Source of the DNA: CAZABC01 sp964483405
GTDB taxonomy: Bacteria > Chloroflexota > Limnocylindria > Limnocylindrales > CSP1-4
Length of the DNA stretch: 64,000 nucleotides
Direction: 5' to 3'
Assembly: GCA_964483405.1 (NCBI GenBank)
Contig: CAZABC010000010.1
Coordinates: 9,895 to 73,894 of the forward strand
The position numbers and the translations under genes are program-made. Positions 18,671-26,986 of the stretch are shown here, one piece after another (position 1 is the stretch's first letter; each line of letters begins with the position of its first letter). The notes beneath the pieces were generated by a model, which saw only the letters and a list, made by a program, of their open reading frames with translations, had not been told where the DNA came from and made no database searches.

Positions 18671-19720
18671 TCAGTCGCCCCGACCGCGGCCCGCCGCGGC
18701 CTGCGCCTGGCCCGCCTCGACGACGACCGGGTCGAGGAACGGCATCTTCGCCCGCAGGGCCGCGCCGACCTGCTCGATCCGGTGGTCGCGGTCCTGCTCC
18801 CGGAGCCGGCTGAACTCCGGTCGGCCGGCCTCGTTCTCGGCGATCCAGCGCTCGGCGAACGAGCCGTCCTGGATCTCGGCGAGGACCTGCCGCATCGTCG
18901 TCCGGACGTGGTCGTCGATGATCCGCGGCCCCGACACGTAGTCGCCGTACTCGGCCGTGTCGCTGACGCTGAAGCGCATGAAGTTCAGGCCGCCGCGGTA
19001 CATCAGGTCGACGATGAGCTTGAGCTCGTGCATCGTCTCGAAGTAGGCGAGCTCGGGCTGGTAGCCGGCCTCGACGAGCGTCTCGAAGGCCATCTTCACG
19101 AGGGAGGCCGTGCCGCCGCAGAGGACCGACTGCTCGCCGAACAGGTCGGTCTCGGTCTCCTCGGCGAAGGACGTCTCGAGGACGCCCGCCCGGGTGCAAC
19201 CGAGGGCGCGGGCGTAGGCGAGGACGCGGGCGCGGGCGGTCCCGCTCGCGTCGGCGTGGACCGCGAAGAGCGCCGGGACCCCGCCGCCGGCCTGGTAGAC
19301 GCTCCGGACGAGGTGGCCCGGCCCCTTCGGCGCGACCATCCCGACGTCGATGCCGACGGGCGGCGCGATCCGACCGAACCGGATGTTGAAGCCGTGGGCG
19401 AAGAGGAGGAGCTGGCCGGGTCGCAGGTTCGGCGCGATGTCGGCGTCGTAGACGGCCTTCTGGGCGGTGTCGGGGACGAGGATCATGATGACGTCGGCGG
19501 CCCGGACCGCGTCGGCGACGTCGGCGACCGGCAGCCCGGCCTCCTCGACGAGGGCGCGGCTCTTCGACCCGGGGGCGAGGCCGACGACGACCGCCACGCC
19601 CGACTCGTGGAGGTTCAGGGCGTGGGCGTGACCCTGGCTCCCGTAGCCGACGATCGCGACCGTCTGCCCGGCGAGGGCCGCCGGATCCGCGTCGCCGTCG
19701 TAGTACATCCGTGCCGTCAT
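18671..19720 (-). CDS. ilvC: Ketol-acid reductoisomerase
   Basis: The 349-residue class I enzyme converts acetolactate and acetohydroxybutyrate to dihydroxy acids with NAD(P)H. The N-terminal Rossmann motif is GYGSQGHAHALNLHESG. The catalytic domain shows AHGFNIRFG, MVAPKGPGHLVRS, and the metal-binding ETETDLFGEQSVLCGG and EAGYQPELAYFE blocks. ATG 19720 overlaps the ilvN stop (ATGA at 19717-19720). Confidence 0.97.
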   Translation of the reverse strand: MTARMYYDGDADPAALAGQTVAIVGYGSQGHAHALNLHESGVAVVVGLAPGSKSRALVEEAGLPVADVADAVRAADVIMILVPDTAQKAVYDADIAPNLRPGQLLLFAHGFNIRFGRIAPPVGIDVGMVAPKGPGHLVRSVYQAGGGVPALFAVHADASGTARARVLAYARALGCTRAGVLETSFAEETETDLFGEQSVLCGGTASLVKMAFETLVEAGYQPELAYFETMHELKLIVDLMYRGGLNFMRFSVSDTAEYGDYVSGPRIIDDHVRTTMRQVLAEIQDGSFAERWIAENEAGRPEFSRLREQDRDHRIEQVGAALRAKMPFLDPVVVEAGQAQAAAGRGRGD

Positions 19721-20450
19721 CGCTTCGTGGCCTCCTGGATCGAGCCGGCACCGCGCGACATCACGACGGCACCGGTGCGAACGAGCTCCTTGATGCCGAA
19801 GCCGCGGAGGAGGGCGATCGCGCCGTCCACCTGGACCTCGGGGCCGGTCACCTCGACGATGACCGATTCGGGGGTGAGGTCGACGATCCGGCCGTGCGAC
19901 AGCTCGACGACCTTGAGGATCTCGGCCCGGCTGCGGTCGGTCGCCCGGACCTTCACGAGCGCGAGCTCGTGCTCGACGGTCGGCTCGGCCGTGACGTCCT
20001 GGACCTTGAGGACGTCGATGAGCCGGTACAGCTGCTTGGCCGCCTGCTCGACCGCGACGTCGTCGCCGTCCAGGGTGATCGTCATCCGGCTGATCGCGGG
20101 CTCGTCGGTGTGGCTGACCGCGAGCGACTCGATGTTGAAGTTGCGGGCCCGCATCAGGCTGGCGACCCGGTTCAGGACGCCCGGACGGTCGTTGACGATC
20201 GCGACGAGGACGTGACGGTGCCTCTCGCCGGTGCCGGGGATCGCCCGGGCCGGGGGCGCCGGNNNNNNNNNNNNNNNNNNNNNNNNNNNNNNNNNNNNNN
20301 NNNNNNNNNNNNNNNNNNNNNNNNNNNNNNNNNNNNNNNNNNNNNNNNNNNNNNNNNNNNNNGGACGTGACGGTGCCTCTCGCCGGTGCCGGGGATCGCC
20401 CGGGCCGGGGGCGCCGGGCGATCGGGGTCGGGGCTCACGGTCGCGCTCAC
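19717..20450 (-). CDS. ilvN: Acetolactate synthase small (regulatory) subunit, split by an artificial gap
   Basis: The protein is the ACT-domain regulatory partner of IlvB and mediates valine feedback. The C-terminal part is clear (SLMRARNFNIESLAVSHTD, and ILKVVELSHGRIVDLTPES). The N-terminal part lies on both sides of the N run. From GTG 20450 the frame reads VSATVSPDPDRPAPPARAIP and continues to GERHRHV. The left contig repeats the same end and continues VLVAIVNDRPGVLNRVAS. The two contig ends share 55 identical bases. If they are merged, the coding sequence is 579 nt and in frame, giving 192 residues. The GTG start overlaps the ilvB stop (GTGA at 20447-20450). Confidence 0.9.
20208..20262. 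repeat. 55-bp contig-end duplicate (left copy)
   Basis: These 55 bases are identical to 20363-20417 on the other side of the N run. The length equals a k-mer size commonly used by de Bruijn assemblers, so the pair is best read as unmerged contig overlap. Confidence 0.92.
20263..20362. other. Scaffold gap of 100 N, probably not a real gap
   Basis: Exactly 100 N are placed between identical 55-bp ends inside ilvN. Removing the N run and one copy restores the reading frame, so no sequence is likely to be missing. Confidence 0.9.
20363..20417. repeat. 55-bp contig-end duplicate (right copy)
   Basis: This is the second copy of the 55 bases at 20208-20262. It continues into the ilvN start and the ilvB stop. 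Confidence 0.92.
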
Positions 20451-22315
20451 TCCTCGGGCTCGTTCCACTGCTCGATGAGGTCGGACAGGCCCTTGCCGGC
20501 CGGCATCATCGGGTAGACGTTCTGGGTCTCGGCGATGCGGAACCAGACGAGCGCCGGTCCGTCGACCGCCTGAGCGGCCCGGATGGCGTCGTCGACCTCG
20601 GCCGGCGTCGAGGCCCGGAAGGCGGGGATGCCGAACGCCTCGGCGAGCTTGGCGTAGTCGGGCCCGAGCAGGCTCGACGAGTGGTAGTTGCCGGCGTAGA
20701 CGATCTCCTGCCACTGCCGGATCATGCCGAGCTTCTTGTTGTCGAAGACGGCGACCTTGACCGGGATCCGATCCTGGGTCAGGGTCATCAGCTCCTGCAG
20801 CGTCATCTGGAAGCCACCGTCGCCGCAGATCGCCCAGGTCTCCTTGTCGGGCCGGCCGAGGGCCGCCCCCATCGCGGCCGGCAGGGCGAAGCCCATCGTC
20901 CCGAGACCACCCGAGCTCAGGTGGCTGCCCGGCCGGCGGAAGCCGCCGTAGCGGGCGACCCACATCTGGTTCTGCCCGACGTCGGCGACGAGGGTCGCGT
21001 CGTGGCCGGACAGCTCGGCGATCCGCTGGACGAGGAAGTCGGCCGACAGGAGCCCGTCTCGCCAGGCCCCCGAGCCATGCCAGCTCGTCGCCTCGGAGTC
21101 CCGCCGCCAGGCGGCGAGCTCGTCGAGGTACGGGGCGCGCTCGGCCTCCTCGACGGGGTCGACCATCGGCGTGAGGGCCCGCAGGACCCGGCCGACGTCG
21201 CCGACGATCGGGACCTCGACCGCGACGTTCTTGCCGATCTCTGAGGGGTCGATGTCGACGTGGACGATCCGGGCGTGGGGGGCGTAGGTCCGGACATTGC
21301 CGGTCACCCGGTCGTCGAAGCGCATCCCGAGCGCGACGAGCAGGTCGGCCGACTGGATGGCCCGGTTGACGTGCTTCCAGCCGTGCATCCCCATATAGCC
21401 GTAGGCGAGCGGGTGGCGCTCGTCGACCGCGCCGATCCCGAGGAGGGTCCAGGCGATCGGGATCCGGGTCTTCTCGGCGAAGGCGAGCAGCTCCGCCTCC
21501 GCGCCGGCGACGAGGACCCCGTGGCCGGCGAGGATGACCGGTCGCCTGGCCGCGCCGATCTCGGCCGCCGCGAGCTTGAGCTGCCGGCCGTGGCCGTCGA
21601 GGTTCGGGCGGAAGCCCGGGAGGCCGGCGATCACCTCGGCCACGCTCGGGTGGGTCGCGGCCGTCTCCTGCTGGAGCGCGTCCTTGGTGATGTCGACGTG
21701 GACCGGGCCGGGCCGCCCGGTCCGGGCGATGTGGAACGCCTCGGCGAGGACCCGCGGCAGCTCGTCCGCGTCGCGGACGAGGTAGTTGTGCTTCGTCATC
21801 GGCAGCGTGATGCCGGTGATGTCGATCTCCTGGAAGGCGTCCTTGCCGATCAGCGCGGCCGGGACGTTGCCGGTGATGGCGACCAGCGGGACCGAGTCGA
21901 GCATCGCCGTCGCGATGCCGGTCACGAGGTTCGTGGCGCCGGGCCCGGAGGTCCCCATGCAGACGCCGACCTTGCCGGTGGCCCGGGCGTAGCCGTCGGC
22001 GGCGTGGGCGCCGCCCTGCTCGTGCCGGACGAGGACGTGGCGCAGGTCGGGGTAGTCGGCGAGGACGTCGTAGAGGGGCAGGATGACCCCGCCGGGGTAC
22101 GAGAAGAAGACGTCGACCCCCTGGTGGAGGATCGCCTCGCAGACGACGTCGGCGCCGATCCGGGTCCGCGACCTGGGCTTGGCGTCGTGGAGCATGTCGC
22201 GCTGGGCCCGCTCGACGGCCGCCGCGTGCGCCGTCCCGTCGGCCGGGACGTGGCTGCGGCGCGTCGCCGGCGGGGCCGGACTGCCGGCGCCCGTGGCTCC
22301 CCTCGTCGCTGTCAT
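20447..22315 (-). CDS. ilvB: Acetolactate synthase large (catalytic) subunit
   Basis: The 622-residue ThDP enzyme forms acetolactate or acetohydroxybutyrate at the head of the branched-chain pathway. It has the pyrimidine-binding GVDVFFSYPGGVILPLYDVL region with its conserved HEQGGAHAADGYARATG block, and the diphosphate/Mg site ICGDGGFQMTLQELMTL followed by VAVFDNKKLGMIRQWQ. The N-terminal extension of about 55 residues before GADVVCEAIL is longer than usual, but ATG 22315 is the first good in-frame start after the attenuator hairpin. It is the first enzyme gene of the operon. Confidence 0.96.
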   Translation of the reverse strand: MTATRGATGAGSPAPPATRRSHVPADGTAHAAAVERAQRDMLHDAKPRSRTRIGADVVCEAILHQGVDVFFSYPGGVILPLYDVLADYPDLRHVLVRHEQGGAHAADGYARATGKVGVCMGTSGPGATNLVTGIATAMLDSVPLVAITGNVPAALIGKDAFQEIDITGITLPMTKHNYLVRDADELPRVLAEAFHIARTGRPGPVHVDITKDALQQETAATHPSVAEVIAGLPGFRPNLDGHGRQLKLAAAEIGAARRPVILAGHGVLVAGAEAELLAFAEKTRIPIAWTLLGIGAVDERHPLAYGYMGMHGWKHVNRAIQSADLLVALGMRFDDRVTGNVRTYAPHARIVHVDIDPSEIGKNVAVEVPIVGDVGRVLRALTPMVDPVEEAERAPYLDELAAWRRDSEATSWHGSGAWRDGLLSADFLVQRIAELSGHDATLVADVGQNQMWVARYGGFRRPGSHLSSGGLGTMGFALPAAMGAALGRPDKETWAICGDGGFQMTLQELMTLTQDRIPVKVAVFDNKKLGMIRQWQEIVYAGNYHSSSLLGPDYAKLAEAFGIPAFRASTPAEVDDAIRAAQAVDGPALVWFRIAETQNVYPMMPAGKGLSDLIEQWNEPEE

Positions 22316-22384
22316 CTCGTCGCCATCCTTCCCTGTCGGTGGTCCCTCGTGTCGTCCGACGGGTCGCGACGCGCCGGACGAACA

Positions 22385-22417
22385 GAAGGACCCTCGCCTC
22401 CCGGCGAGGGTCCCTTC
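22385..22417 (-). terminator. Terminator-like hairpin in the ilvB leader (probable attenuator)
   Basis: On the transcript strand GGACCCTCGCC and GGCGAGGGTCC form a perfect 11-bp stem with a GGGA loop (22388-22413), extended by GAA/TTC with one bulged base. It is followed by the T-rich TTCTGTTCGT. It lies between the stop of the leader ORF and the ilvB start, about 70 nt before the ilvB ATG, which is the expected place for an attenuator. Confidence 0.7.
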
Positions 22418-22435
22418 GGTCTTCGGTCTTCGGTC
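22415..22435 (-). repeat. 7-bp tandem repeat GACCGAA x3 in the ilvB leader
   Basis: Three perfect GACCGAA units (minus strand) lie between the leader-ORF stop and the hairpin and touch the base of the stem. They could serve as a spacer or as part of an alternative fold. Confidence 0.85.
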
Positions 22436-22448
22436 CGCCGCTGCGGTC

Positions 22449-22652
22449 CTACCTCCGCGTTCCTCCGTTCTCCCGCCGGGAGCCGGTAATGAGGAGCCCG
22501 ACAAGGCCCTCGAGCCCGAGAAGGAGGGAGCGGACGAGGCCCTGGAGGCTGAGGTCGGAGAGCCCGGGATCGAGCGGCATCTGGACACGGCGGCCGTCCG
22601 ACGTGACGACGACGGCGACGTGGCGGCGATCCCGGTCGGTGCCCTTGGCCAA
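22449..22652 (-). CDS. Leu/Val-rich leader ORF upstream of ilvB
   Basis: The 67-residue reading frame starts at TTG 22652 with AGGAG 7 nt upstream and a promoter about 40 nt further upstream. Twelve Leu, seven Val and one Ile make up 30 % of it. Half of residues 27-56 are branched-chain, in GLSDLSLQGLVRSLLLGLEG and the following LVGLLI. It ends at a TAG about 32 nt before the terminator-like hairpin. This is the arrangement of translation-coupled attenuation by branched-chain amino acids, although 67 codons is long for a leader peptide. It could instead be an ordinary small protein. Confidence 0.6.
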   Translation of the reverse strand: MAKGTDRDRRHVAVVVTSDGRRVQMPLDPGLSDLSLQGLVRSLLLGLEGLVGLLITGSRRENGGTRR

Positions 22653-22691
22653 TCCGATGCTCCTGTGCGCGGCCGTGCCGCGGGTCCGCGC

Positions 22692-22722
22692 AGTCTAGCA
22701 GGGAACACGCCGAGGACGTCAA
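22692..22722 (-). promoter_or_regulatory. Promoter of the ilv-leu operon (TTGACG / TAGACT)
   Basis: On the minus strand TTGACG (22722-22717) and TAGACT (22697-22692) are separated by 19 bp. This is the best sigma70-like pair in the window. The -35 box overlaps the stop codon of the MMPL gene. Transcription would begin near 22685, about 30 nt before the leader TTG. Confidence 0.65.
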
Positions 22723-25403
22723 CCGCCGCCCGGCGACGCGCCGCGGGTCGACCCGCCGGCCACGGCCGGCCCGACGACCGGCGACCTCCGGCGCCACGGC
22801 GAGTGGCGGCCCGAGGGCCACCAGCTCCAGTCGCCGAAGACGGCCGTCAGCGCTGGCACGAGCAGGCTCCGGACGATGAACGTGTCGATGAGCACGCCCA
22901 TCGCGACCGCCGCCCCGACCTGGAAGAGCAGCTCGAGCGGCGCCGTCATCAGGGTCGCGAACGTCCCGGCGAGGATGATCCCGGCCGAGGTCACGACCGT
23001 CCCGGTCCGGGCCGCCGCGATGCGGATGCCGTCGCGGATCGGCCGGTCGCGGCTCTCCTCGCGGATCCGGCTCGTCACGAAGATGTTGTAGTCGGACCCG
23101 AGGGCGACCAGCAGGACGAAGACGAGGAGCGGCAGGAAGTAGTTCGCCCCGGCCTGGCCGAGCACCTCCTGGAAGAGGCCGGCGGCGAGGTGGAGCGTCG
23201 TCAGGTACGACAGGATCACCGTGCCGACGAGGAAGATCGGCGCGACGACGCTTCGGAGGAGGACGACCAGGACGAGCAGGATGCCGATGACGGTGATGAT
23301 CGCGACGGACCGGAAGTCGGCCTCGATCGTCGTCTGGATGTCGGCGAACTGCGCGGTCGCGCCACCGATCAGGGCGACCGTGCCGGCCGGCAGGGCGGGC
23401 GAGGCCGCCGAGAGGGCGTCGCGCAGACGGTCGACGGTGGCGAGCGCGTCGGACGAGTACGGGTCGGCGTCGGTGGTGACGAGGAGCCGGGCGATCGTGC
23501 CGTCGCCGCCGACGAACTCGCCGATCATCGCCTCGAGCGGCGGCCCGGCGTCGCCGGACAGCCCGGTCGGGAGGTAGAGGTCGGCGAGGGGCTCCGCGGC
23601 GAGGTCCTCGCCGATCGCCCGCAGGGTCGCCGCGATGCCGGCCGCGGCCTCGGTCGCGGCGGCCCTGGCCTCCGCCGCGGCCGCGCCCTCGAGGCTCCCC
23701 GAGGCGAGCAGCCGGAGCGCCCCGGCGAACCCCGCGAGGTCGGCCTCGAGCCCCGGCAGCCTGTCGTCGTCCCGGATGGCCGGTACCTCGGTCCCGACCG
23801 CCTCGAGGTACCCGGCGCCGGCCTGGAGCGAGGCGAGGGAGGCCGGGTCCGCCAGCAGGGCGTCGATCGCCAACGGGTTCGCCGCGATCCGCTCGAAGGC
23901 GTCCGCGAGCGCGAGGATCTGGACGGACGGCCGGAGCGCGTCCGGCGTGCCCTCGCCGGTCGGGTCGACGACGCTGAGGACGCTCGCCGCGCCGTCGACC
24001 GCCGCGAGGTCGGCCTGCAGCGCGGCGATCGACGCCAGGCCCTCGGGCGAGGTGAGGTCGACGCCGGGCACCTCGACGGCGACGCTGATCGGCAGCAGTC
24101 CGCCCTTGTCCATGTGCTCCGCCATCGCCTCGTAGCCGAGCCGGGCATCGGTGTCGGCCGGCAGCTCGGCGAGGGTGTCGAAGTTCGTCTTCGCGCCCGG
24201 CAGGACGAGGATCGGGATCGCCATCGCCCCGATGACGACGACCGAGACGAGGAGCGGCCGGGCGACGATCGCGCCGGCGATTCGATCCCAGACGCCGGTC
24301 GCCCCGTCGCCCGCCATCGGCTTCGGGTGGCGCGGCCAGAAGAGCGCCCGACCGAACGTCACGAGGAGCGCCGGCGCGAGGGTCAGCCCGGCGACGAGGG
24401 CGACGACGATCGCCACCGCGAGCGCCGGCCCGGTCGTCTGGATCATCCCGAACCGGGCGACGGCCATCGAGCAGAGCCCGACGACGACCGTCGCGGCCGA
24501 GGCCGTGATGACCGCCCCGATGCGCCCGACGCTCGTCTCGGCGGCCCGCGCCCGGCCGTGGCCGTCGCGGGCCTCGGTGCCGGTCCGGCCGAGCTGCTCG
24601 CGGTAGCGGCTGACGAGGAAGATCGTGTAGTCGGTGCCGACGCCGAAGACGAGGACGACGACGAACGAGTCGATGAGCGTGCTCACCGTCCAGCCGGCCA
24701 TCGCCAGCCAGCCGAGGAGGCCCCGGGCGACGACGAACGCGGCGCCGATCGTGATCAGCGGGACGAGCGCCGCCAGCGGTGCCCGGTAGATGGCGAGGAG
24801 GATGACGATGACGAGGACGATCGTGACGACGGTCGTCCGGTCGGTGCCGTCCTCGATCGCCCCGAGGTAGTCGACCCCGATCCCGGCCGAGCCCGTCACG
24901 TACACCTCGAGCCCGTCGGGCGCGGTCGCCGCGGCGCGGCCGCGGATCGCGACGACGGTCTCGTTCGCCCGCTCCTGGAACGCCGGGACGGTCAGCTGGA
25001 CCGTCGCGAGCTCGGTCGTGCCGTCCTCGCTCCGGAGCAGCGAAGCCCGCTCCGGGTGCGTGGCCGCGGTCACGAGGACCTGGACCGACCCCTCGAGCGA
25101 CGGGTCGGCCACGAGGGCCGGCCCGAGCTGCTCGAGCCAGGCCCGGTCGGCGTCGGTCAGGGGACCCGGATCGCGGACCAGGACGAGCGTCGCGGTCCCG
25201 ACGGCGGCATCCTCGGGAAAGCCTCGCGCGAGCACCTCGTCGGCGGCCACCGACTCGACGTCCCGGGGCAGGAAGCTCGTCTCGTCGGCGGTCCCGACGT
25301 CGCGCAGCGACGGGGCGAAGAAGAGGATGGCCGCGGCCACCAGCCAGACGGCGATGACGACGTAGCGCCGGCGGACGACGGAGCGACCGAGCAGCTCGAA
25401 CAT
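22719..25403 (-). CDS. MMPL-family RND-like transporter
   Basis: The 894-residue membrane protein has the duplicated MMPL architecture. An N-terminal helix (VVIAVWLVAAAILFFAP) is followed by a large extracytoplasmic domain and five helices including the proton-relay segment FGVGTDYTIFLVSRYREQ. A second half follows with its own loop domain and the matching ALGSDYNIFVTSRIREESRD. MMPL proteins export lipids or hydrophobic molecules; the substrate here is unknown. The second external loop is Ala/Leu-rich and helical. It is divergent from leuC, and its stop lies under the -35 of the ilv promoter. Confidence 0.93.
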   Translation of the reverse strand: MFELLGRSVVRRRYVVIAVWLVAAAILFFAPSLRDVGTADETSFLPRDVESVAADEVLARGFPEDAAVGTATLVLVRDPGPLTDADRAWLEQLGPALVADPSLEGSVQVLVTAATHPERASLLRSEDGTTELATVQLTVPAFQERANETVVAIRGRAAATAPDGLEVYVTGSAGIGVDYLGAIEDGTDRTTVVTIVLVIVILLAIYRAPLAALVPLITIGAAFVVARGLLGWLAMAGWTVSTLIDSFVVVLVFGVGTDYTIFLVSRYREQLGRTGTEARDGHGRARAAETSVGRIGAVITASAATVVVGLCSMAVARFGMIQTTGPALAVAIVVALVAGLTLAPALLVTFGRALFWPRHPKPMAGDGATGVWDRIAGAIVARPLLVSVVVIGAMAIPILVLPGAKTNFDTLAELPADTDARLGYEAMAEHMDKGGLLPISVAVEVPGVDLTSPEGLASIAALQADLAAVDGAASVLSVVDPTGEGTPDALRPSVQILALADAFERIAANPLAIDALLADPASLASLQAGAGYLEAVGTEVPAIRDDDRLPGLEADLAGFAGALRLLASGSLEGAAAAEARAAATEAAAGIAATLRAIGEDLAAEPLADLYLPTGLSGDAGPPLEAMIGEFVGGDGTIARLLVTTDADPYSSDALATVDRLRDALSAASPALPAGTVALIGGATAQFADIQTTIEADFRSVAIITVIGILLVLVVLLRSVVAPIFLVGTVILSYLTTLHLAAGLFQEVLGQAGANYFLPLLVFVLLVALGSDYNIFVTSRIREESRDRPIRDGIRIAAARTGTVVTSAGIILAGTFATLMTAPLELLFQVGAAVAMGVLIDTFIVRSLLVPALTAVFGDWSWWPSGRHSPWRRRSPVVGPAVAGGSTRGASPGGG

Positions 25404-25521
25404 GGTCGCTCGATCGTCGGCCGCCTCGTCCGGAGCGTGAAGAGCCTCCGGTCACGAAGCGGCCCGGGCGGAGCGTCACCCGTTCGCCGGGCCCCGACCG
25501 GGACCGGCGCGGCGGATGTGC

Positions 25522-25538
25522 TAGCCTCGCCAGCCGTG
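25522..25538 (+). promoter_or_regulatory. TAGCCT -10 box directly before leuC (leaderless type)
   Basis: TAGCCT (25522-25527) is followed by 8 nt and then GTG-ATG. Transcription starting at the usual distance would begin at the start codon itself. There is no ribosome binding site, which fits a leaderless mRNA. Confidence 0.6.
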
Positions 25539-26984
25539 ATGCCAGACCCCCGACCCCGCACCCTCGTCGAGAAGATCTGGGACCAGCACGTCGTCGCCCA
25601 GGATCCCGGCGCGCCGGCGATCCTCGCGGTCGACCTCCACCTCGTCCACGAGGTAACCAGCCCCCAGGCGTTCACCGGCCTGCGCGCCCGCGGCCTCCGC
25701 GTCCGCCACCCGGAGCGGACCGTCGCGACCGCCGACCACTCGATCCCGACCCACGACCGCTCGCTGCCCATCCTCGACCCGATGGCCGCCGCGCAGGTCG
25801 CCCAGCTCGAGGCCAACTGCGCCGAGTTCGGGATCCCGGTCCACGGCCTCGGCTCGCCGAACCAGGGCATCGTCCACGTGATCGGGCCCGAGCTCGGGCT
25901 GACCCAGCCCGGGATGACGATCGTCTGCGGCGACAGCCACACGAGCACCCATGGCGCATTCGGGGCGCTCGCCTTCGGCATCGGGACGAGCGAGGTCGAG
26001 ATGGTCCTCGCGACCCAGACGCTCCTCCAGCGCGACCCGAAGACGTACGAGGTCCGCGTCGACGGCCGGCTCGCGCCCGGGGTCAGCAGCAAGGACATCA
26101 TCCTCGCCCTCATCGCCCGGATCGGCGTCGGCGGCGGGACCGGCCACGTCTTCGAGTACGCCGGTGAGGCCATCCGCGCCCTGACGATGGAGCAGCGGAT
26201 GACCATCTGCAACATGAGCATCGAGGGCGGCGCCCGGGCCGGGCTCATCGCCCCCGACGACACGACCTTCGAGTACGTCGCCGGTCGCCCGCACGCGCCC
26301 CACGGCGCCGCCTGGGACGCGGCCGTGGCCCGCTGGCGGACCCTGCCGACCGACGACGGCGCCGTCTACGACAAGTCGATCGTCCTCGACGCGAACGCGC
26401 TCGAGCCGATGGTCACCTACGGCACGAACCCGGGGATGGGGATCCCGATCACCGGCCGGGTGCCGACCCCCGAGCAGACCGCCGACCCGTCGGCCCGCCG
26501 GGCCCTCGAGCGGGCGCTCGAGTACATGGACCTCCGGCCGGGCCAGGCGATCCTCGGCCAGAAGGTCGACGTCGTCTTCGTCGGCTCGTGCACCAACGGC
26601 CGGATCAGCGACCTGCGGCTGGCGGCCGCGGTGCTCAAGGACCGCCGCGTCGCCGCCGACACCCGGGTCATGGTCGTCCCAGGCTCGTCCGAGGTGAAGA
26701 AGCAGGCCGAGCGCGAGGGCCTCCACGAGATCTTCCGGTCCGCCGGCGCCGAGTGGCGCGAGGCCGGCTGCTCGATGTGCATCGCGATGAACGGCGACCA
26801 GCTCTCGCCCGGCCAGTACGCGATCAGCACGAGCAACCGCAACTTCGAGGGTCGCCAGGGCAAGGGCGGCCGGACCTTCCTCGCCTCGCCGCTGACCGCG
26901 GCCGCCTCGGCGATCGCCGGCGTCGTGACCGACCCACGGACGCTGCCGGGCATCGAGGCGACGGCCGGGATCGGGGGCCGCTGA
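25539..26984 (+). CDS. leuC: 3-isopropylmalate dehydratase large subunit
   Basis: The 481-residue aconitase-family protein isomerises 2- to 3-isopropylmalate, and citramalate to methylmalate. The [4Fe-4S] ligands are visible in VGSCTNGRISD and CSMCIAMNGD. CGDSHTSTHGAFGALAFGIG is the family signature. Translation starts at ATG 25539, or at the adjacent in-frame GTG 25536 if the mRNA is leaderless. LeuD follows after 2 nt. The pair stands about 3 kb from the ilv-leu operon and on the opposite strand. Confidence 0.96.
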   Translation: MPDPRPRTLVEKIWDQHVVAQDPGAPAILAVDLHLVHEVTSPQAFTGLRARGLRVRHPERTVATADHSIPTHDRSLPILDPMAAAQVAQLEANCAEFGIPVHGLGSPNQGIVHVIGPELGLTQPGMTIVCGDSHTSTHGAFGALAFGIGTSEVEMVLATQTLLQRDPKTYEVRVDGRLAPGVSSKDIILALIARIGVGGGTGHVFEYAGEAIRALTMEQRMTICNMSIEGGARAGLIAPDDTTFEYVAGRPHAPHGAAWDAAVARWRTLPTDDGAVYDKSIVLDANALEPMVTYGTNPGMGIPITGRVPTPEQTADPSARRALERALEYMDLRPGQAILGQKVDVVFVGSCTNGRISDLRLAAAVLKDRRVAADTRVMVVPGSSEVKKQAEREGLHEIFRSAGAEWREAGCSMCIAMNGDQLSPGQYAISTSNRNFEGRQGKGGRTFLASPLTAAASAIAGVVTDPRTLPGIEATAGIGGR

Positions 26985-26986
26985 CG

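Noticed and set aside
22410..22470. Possible T-box riboswitch in the ilvB leader (GGAGGTAGGACCGC resembles the T-box sequence).
   Set aside because: The tRNA-binding UGGN of the bulge is absent (UAGG instead), and no specifier stem I is evident. The overlapping Leu-rich ORF with a ribosome binding site explains the region better.
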